DNA of 64,000 nt. It comes from Lutraria lutraria. Taxonomy: Eukaryota; Mollusca; Bivalvia; Venerida; Mactridae. Below are positions 58,816 through 64,000 of the stretch, piece by piece (within the stretch, counting starts at the first letter, position 1; the number at the start of each line of letters is the position of its first letter). Where the stretch lies: assembly GCA_964023205.1 (NCBI GenBank), contig OZ026833.1, positions 41,881,137 to 41,945,136 on the forward strand. The letters are read 5' to 3'. The notes below the pieces were generated by a model. That model searched no databases, was not told the origin of the DNA, and worked only from the letters and a program-made list of their open reading frames with translations. A program made the position numbers and the translations under genes.

Positions 58816-59745
58816 ATAGGGTGTCCAAAAATAATTGATCATTTATTACAAACTGTAAATTTGAATCTTCAGTTGTTGATAAGTTTTCTATGTTATAGAC
58901 GGGCAATCAATATTGTTGTTTTACTTCCTCAATTTTATTGTTAATGCATTTTAAATATTCAGTATCATGTAACAGTGAATTATTAAATTTCCATAGGCCT
59001 CTTCCATGTTCAACATCATTAAAACAACATAATAGTGTAATAAGAGAATGATCCGACCTATATGTTGATAAAATATCTGAGTCGCGTACAACCAGAAGTA
59101 AGTATTCTCTAACTAGAAAAAAATCTAAACGCCCCTGTTGTATAGGATTCAATCTACGCCATGTGTATTTTTTTTCTTCACCATGTAATAGTCTTAATAT
59201 ATCACTTAAGTTACGACTATCTATATTTTCTTGTAAAATAATTCTTGCTTTATAATTATTGTTCTTTGATTTATAGTTACAATAGTCTAGATCACTGTCC
59301 AAAACTAGATGAAAATCTCCACACATTACGTAAGAATCATTTCCCATTTTATCTATAGTATTAAAAAGATTGTTGTAGAAATCAGGTGAGTCACTATTTG
59401 GTCCGTACAATGTTAATAATGTAAATCTGTTATTCTTATAAGACATATCTAATGCTACACAATTTCCATTTGTATCAGTTTCTACAGAATTTACACAAGC
59501 AGCAAGATTTTTCCTAAAAAGTATGCAGACTCCTCTACAGTTAGATTTTCCATTACTGAAAAAACATTCTCCATTCCATAGAGCATATATATTTTGTTCA
59601 ATGGTCTTGGTAAAGTGTGTGTCTTGTAAGCAGACAATATCTGGCTTTTGTTCTTTCAAAAAGTTAAGGACAACGGTTCGTTTTTTGGTATCATTTTATG
59701 ATTTAAACCACTGCAGTTGTAAGAGAATTTTTTTAAATCAGTCAT
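58816..59745 (-). pseudogene. LINE ORF2 endonuclease domain
   Basis: Minus strand, ATG at 59745 (MTDLKKFSYNCSGLNHK). A one-base shift then leads into the endonuclease frame: CLQDTHF, LLTLYGPNSDSP, YVMCGDFHLVLD, QGRLDFFLVR and YRSDHSLI. These are the ordered boxes of an AP-type LINE endonuclease. The GDFN box reads GDFH and may be impaired. The frame runs to the linker (QLFLDTL) and is cut by the LTR retrotransposon at 58816; it continues at 37164. It nicks target DNA for reverse transcription in active relatives. Confidence 0.87.
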
Positions 59746-60115
59746 AGATATAAAAAGAATAAATATTATCATTACCGAGGGCTTCAGTATGTATAGAAGT
59801 ACATCGCTTAGTGTATTTATACAACAATATGTTCATTTTAACCAAAAAAATATTCTTAATTTTACAATGAATGTAACTTGAAAAAAGACATACATGAAAA
59901 AAGACAGCAAACATAAACATTGCAATTTCAAAAACTAAAAGAGAACTGGCAAAGTAATTTATTTGCACTTATACAATGTATTTTTTCATTATATTGAAAT
60001 GGTAATAATCATCTAATTGCTATAATCTTTTTATACAGGACCTTTTTTACAAGGCTTTTCAAAAAAAAATATTATAAAAATGTTATATCATATTTTGTGG
60101 TTTGTAACTGTTTTT
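59746..60115. other. No feature recognised between LINE ORF2 and tandem repeat
   Basis: AT-rich spacer without a recognisable frame. It separates LINE ORF2 from ORF1 farther right and may be inserted or LINE-derived. Confidence 0.4.
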
Positions 60116-61167
60116 GTCGAGCCCGCCTGCGGTGAGCTCGACTTAGTCGCCACAATGGCGGTTGCGTGTCTGTACGTTAGTTAGTGAGTGAGTTAGTTAG
60201 TTAGTGTGTCCGTCCGGATCCTTGTCCGGGCTGTATCTCCCTTATGCATTGACACTTTTTAAAATAACTTGGCATAATTGTTAAACACCGTGAGACGGTG
60301 TGCAGTGCGCAAAATTTAGGTCTCTAGCTCAAAGGTCAAGGTCAAACGTCAAAAATGAGCATTATAGACCTTGTCCGGGCTGTATCTCCTTTATTCATAG
60401 AAGCTTTTTAAGATAACTTGGCATTATTGTTAAACACCATGAGACGGTGTGCAGTGCGCAAAATCCAGATCTCTAGCTCAAAGGTCAAGTCACACTTAGA
60501 GGTCAAACATCAAAACTGAGCATTATAGACCTTGTCCGGACTGTATCTCCCTTATGCATAGAAACTTTTTAAGATAACTTGGCATAATTGTTAAACACCA
60601 TGGGGCGGTGTGCAGTGCGCAAGATCCAGGTCGTTAGCTCAAAGGTCAAGGTCACACTTAGAGGTCAAACGTCATAAATGAGCATTATACACCTTGTCCG
60701 GGCTGTATCTCCCTTATGCATGGAAACTTTTTAAGATAACTTGGCATAATTGTAAAACACCATGAGACGGTGTACAGTGCGTAAAATCAAGGTCTCTAGC
60801 TCAAAGGTCAAGGTCACACTTAGCGGTCAAACATAAAAAACAATCATTATACACCTTGTCAGGGCTGTGTCTCCCTTATGCATTGAATTATTTAAAAATG
60901 ACTTGCCATAATACAATGCGACCATGTGTCTTTGGCAACACCCAGATTTTTATAGGTCAAAGGTCAAGATTACACATTCGGTCAAATTATTTTTCCTTGT
61001 CTGGGCTGTAACTTCTGTTTGCATTCAAGGATTTTTAAATAAATTGGTATAAAAGTTTACTTCAATAAAATGATGTGTCATGAATATCACCCATACTTGT
61101 AGTTCAAAGGTCAAGATCACAAGCTGGCTAAACAGGGGCTTGACAGGTTGCCCTTGGGCTTCTAGTG
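60116..61167 (+). mobile_element. Tandem-core element, family E (units of about 162 bp)
   Basis: The head is a hairpin GTCGAGC..GCTCGAC (60116-60142) followed by a GTTAGTTAGT run. The core phrase CTTGTCCGGGCTGTATCTCC starts at about 60221, 60370, 60531, 60693, 60855 and 60996, spaced 141-162 bp. Units also share TTAAACACCATGAGACGGTG and AGGTCAAGGTCACACTTAGA. The tail is GTTGCCCTTGGGCTTCTAGT. Same architecture as families A-C, different sequence. Confidence 0.85.
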
Positions 61168-62413
61168 TTTTGAAGCTGTTCATCATAAAATTACATCTAC
61201 ATCTTTAAATTGCACTCTTATATGTTTTATAACAGCAATTTTTGAAGGTGCTAAAAAGTTTTATATGTGCATAATGTAACATAATATAAGAATGGCATGC
61301 TTGTTTGTTCATATAAAAAATATATGAGCTACATTTACTCAATTAACTGGCAATATCATATAATAATTTTAAATTATTTTGTCTTTAATATAATTATATA
61401 CAAACCATTTGGCATGTAATTAGCTTTGAATTACCATTATAATATACGTGGTACTTTCGTGTTTTTTTTCATACAAGAAGATAAAATGTAAAGTGTTTGA
61501 ACAAATTTCGTGATAGAAATATAAAAAAAAAAAAAACCAAAGCAATCAATATACTTATAAGCCCTTACATGACTTAGAATATTAAATATTTTATGTAGGT
61601 AGATATATGTGGGACTGAAATGATTTAATGAATAATTATATAAACAAACAAAAGAGTAGCTAGGTAAGTATAATGAATAAATGAATGAAATGAAAGAATG
61701 AATGAATATAACAAGAGGAGATATTATACACATCATAATCATCATTACTATAATATATAAAAAATTAAACAAAGTTACATAGCATGCAAGATGGTTATTT
61801 TATCTAATTGCTCATGCATGAGCGTGATAAAACTTTTACCACAACATATTACTTTAATTCAATTGCAGAACTTATGCCTTATCGGAAAATTTTGTTGAAA
61901 ACAAAACAAAACAAAAAACATGTACTTAATCAAATATTTCTCAAGCATGAGAATTAGTTATATATAAGTGAATGATTAAATGAGAATTAGTTATATATAT
62001 TAAGTGAAAGATTATATGAATGAGGAAAAAATGGAAAGTTTAAAAAAAACCAGATGAGTCAAAAATAGGAGGAAAAAAAACCAGTATATCTTATCATACA
62101 GTAGACAAAGAAGGTGTCCACTTACGGTACATTGTGAACATTTTGTGAAATTGTCTTTTGAGTATTCAGTTAGCTCTCCATTACTTGAGTGTGTTCAGCA
62201 CAGAAGTTCATTTATAGTTTTATACCAGCTTCAAAGTTCATCTCTGATTGTTGTTAACACGAGAAGCGTACACCTTTCTGTGTTGCTGAATTGTATTGTC
62301 AATATTGTCAAATATTTGAAACTTAATCCTCCCGCTCCTCGTCTGTCCATGTATGATGGAGCCATTAAAAAACCATGCATTATCAATCTCTGGGTGTAGT
62401 AGTAATCAGCTAA
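61168..62413. other. No gene recognised
   Basis: AT-rich sequence with A runs and a degenerate GAAT microsatellite (about 61670-61710). It lies between family E and LINE ORF1. No coding evidence. Confidence 0.5.
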
Positions 62414-63188
62414 TTACCCAGAGTTCAAAATTGTCACATCATCCGCCAATCGATATCCTGTTTCTTTCATCAACCGTCTATTTTTCATAAGCCTGGTTTT
62501 CACATCGTTGTTGATGGTCTTGATAAGAACTGGTTTTATCCCGCCTTTCTTAGAAGGGATGCGATGTATTGCCTGTATTTCTTCTTTTTGCAGTGTTATG
62601 AATTTGCTCTTAAATATATTTATCACTTTGGTTGTCATCTGCTCAATGGTTTCTTTATCTTCAGTTGGAACATCCATTATTTTTACATTGTTCTTTTTGG
62701 AGTACTGTTCATTTTGATTTGTTCGTATAGTAGCCTCTATACTTCTTCTCTCGTTTTCACTCACCTTTTCTTGTATTGTCTGTAATTTGCGAATGTGCTT
62801 TTCTTCTATTTCTTCAAGTGTTTCTCTAAGCATTTCATTTTCCTTTTCATATGACTCCACTCGGTCTTTTATCTCTTTTGTTTCTTCTTTGATTCTATTT
62901 ATATTGTCTCTCTCATACTTTTTTCTAGTGATTCAATTTTTTTTGTTACAATGGATTGTATTAATTTTTCAATATCTTGCTTCTTTAAGGTATTTTGCAG
63001 GTTTTCTCTTAAGTCCTTCAAAGTTTCTGACATCAGATCCAGTTGTGTTTGCACGCCATGCATGTTTAAACTGTCATCATGGACAGTACTGTCATTGCTA
63101 ACCTCTGAGTTGTTTCTCTTTACCTGCTTTGTTGGTTGTTGACCTGGTTTTTTCCCACTTTTTTGCTACCTTGATCACGGTTTGACAT
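62414..63188 (-). pseudogene. LINE ORF1 (coiled coil and RRM-like)
   Basis: Minus strand, ATG at 63188 (MSNRDQGSKKVGK). A long charged coiled-coil region is followed by NEQYSKKNNVKIMDVPTEDK, IQAIHRIPSKK and LMKNRRLMKETGYRLADDVT. These match the order of L1-type ORF1 proteins: coiled coil, RRM core, basic C-terminal domain. Such proteins coat LINE RNA. Two frameshifts are visible, in the A run near 63148 and around 62925. It lies on the same strand and upstream of the ORF2 endonuclease, 2.7 kb away, with family E between. It probably belongs to the same LINE, but a separate copy is possible. Confidence 0.8.
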
Positions 63189-63595
63189 AATTCAGGTTAA
63201 GATTGAAAGAGATGTTAATCCAATAAATACAGTAAATTCAGTACAGTTAGAATGCCTCAGGCTGTTCAAAACACCTTTTGATATTGATCTACTCCACTAT
63301 CCGCTGACATGATAAATTATCCTCATATCTTGGAGTGATGAACTGTCATTTTACTTGACTTTTGCTATATTTAGCTTGTTTACACTCTAGCGCCTTCATT
63401 TATTCACCAATCCTAATAATATTTTCATTATTGGCGGAATCGGACCACAACTTCAAGAGTTATGGGCCCTTGGTTTAGAAAATTTGCTACGTTTTAGCTT
63501 GTTTAACAGTATTATACCTTCATTGGTTTTTATCTCAAAATCTATGTCAAAATGAGTTTTACGAGATGGAAACTATATAACCTGGTCATTAATTA
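63189..63595. other. No gene recognised
   Basis: Possibly the LINE 5' region followed by degenerate tandem-core text (AGTTATGGGCCCTTGGTTTA near 63460). No frame of note. Confidence 0.4.
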
Positions 63596-63646
63596 TTGGC
63601 ATTTGTTCTCAGGTGAGCGATAAAGGGCCATCGTGGCCCTCTTGTT
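63596..63646 (+). mobile_element. Tandem-core element tail fragment
   Basis: CAGGTGAGCGATAAAGGGCC followed by ATCGTGGCCCTCTTGTTT is the shared palindromic tail of families A and B. Upstream similarity is weak, so this is a fragment or diverged copy abutting a mariner remnant. Confidence 0.6.
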
Positions 63647-63650
63647 TAGT

Positions 63651-63815
63651 TGTAGGCGACCCGTCTGTCTTCAATTGATGGGACAGTTCCTTTGTCTCTG
63701 GATCAAATAAGTAAAGCCAAGTTTTGTCAGTGGTTACCTCACCATCCTGTTTCCTTCTCTTCGATGTAAAAAAAAAATTGATGCGTCTCTGCATGTGCTC
63801 GGCGGTGAGAACCAT
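63651..63815 (-). pseudogene. mariner transposase fragment
   Basis: Minus strand. VTTDKTWLYLFDPETKELSH then QLKTDGSP closely follows the mariner catalytic block, which normally has an Asp in a GDETW-type motif, a YDPETK and a GSP. The Asp is kept but the next residue (Glu in most) is Lys. Only about 55 codons remain, cut at the left by the tandem-core tail. Confidence 0.75.
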
Positions 63816-64000
63816 TTTGCATGCATAACTGTTCTGTAATACTATTACATGAACAGTTTCATACGTGTATCCAGTTAAAATACAGACATCACGGACCCCC
63901 CAAAAAAAACGTTATATATTTCAATGGTTTTAAAAATACTTGTGAAAAATAAACACTGGGGGTGGGGCGGCAATTGTCCACTAAGAATTAAGCACTGGTG
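63816..64000. other. No feature recognised at the window edge
   Basis: No frame or repeat recognised; a continuation of the mariner copy could extend past 63815 but is not readable. Confidence 0.4.

Noticed and set aside
62508..63142. Plus-strand hydrophobic frames opposite LINE ORF1
   Set aside because: They are the antisense of a Lys/Glu-rich coiled coil, which always reads as Phe/Leu/Ser-rich.

Overview
This looks like nuclear DNA of an animal, most likely a bivalve mollusc. It is AT-rich and almost free of long reading frames, it carries short exons with GT/AG introns, and it is crowded with a style of tandem-core interspersed repeat (ends like GGGCCATCTTGGCCCTCTTGTT) that I associate with bivalves. 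The organism call is inference. I see no bacterial operon, CRISPR array, rRNA or confident tRNA gene.

Layout. 1-15 kb is mostly unassigned DNA holding a 39-bp satellite (2854-3360), a 185-bp TA-flanked MITE (4809-4993), a 1.7-kb hAT-type element with a perfect 8-bp target duplication (5016-6707), and a tandem-core element (12327-14573) hit by three smaller insertions. 15.1-22.6 kb is one tandem-core element split by a 5.74-kb element with 24-bp inverted ends (16602-22341). That element carries about ten copies of TGTTGCGGACACTACA and an inverted pair of family-A repeats. 23-29 kb holds more tandem-core copies, one with a 421-bp hAT MITE. Two exons of an F5/8-type C (fucolectin-like) gene lie at 30472-31123; this is the only likely host gene I recognise.

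33-64 kb is a nested stack. A minus-strand L1/Tx1-like LINE (ORF1 62.4-63.2 kb, endonuclease 58.8-59.7 kb, RT 33.6-37.2 kb, 3' tail at 33.23 kb) is interrupted by a minus-strand Ty3/gypsy LTR retrotransposon (37165-58815). The LTR element has gag, protease, RT, RNase H and integrase, all with breaks. Between integrase and the 3' LTR it carries an extra spliced reading frame with C2H2-like fingers and an Arg/Ser-rich tail. Its 5' LTR is broken twice: by a 505-bp LINE 3' end flanked by TGGTGG, and by a 10.85-kb segment flanked by TTAA(A).

The 10.85-kb segment is the most interesting part. It holds a decayed multi-exon gene on the minus strand (57.9 to 51.6 kb) whose exons join in phase and resemble a transposase-like family of uncharacterised animal proteins. 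A small spliced Ser/Arg/Gly-rich gene runs toward it from the left end. I read the segment as a TTAA-type DNA transposon, possibly Kolobok-like. Splice phases and target duplications were worked out by eye; family names come from memory of motifs, not from a search.
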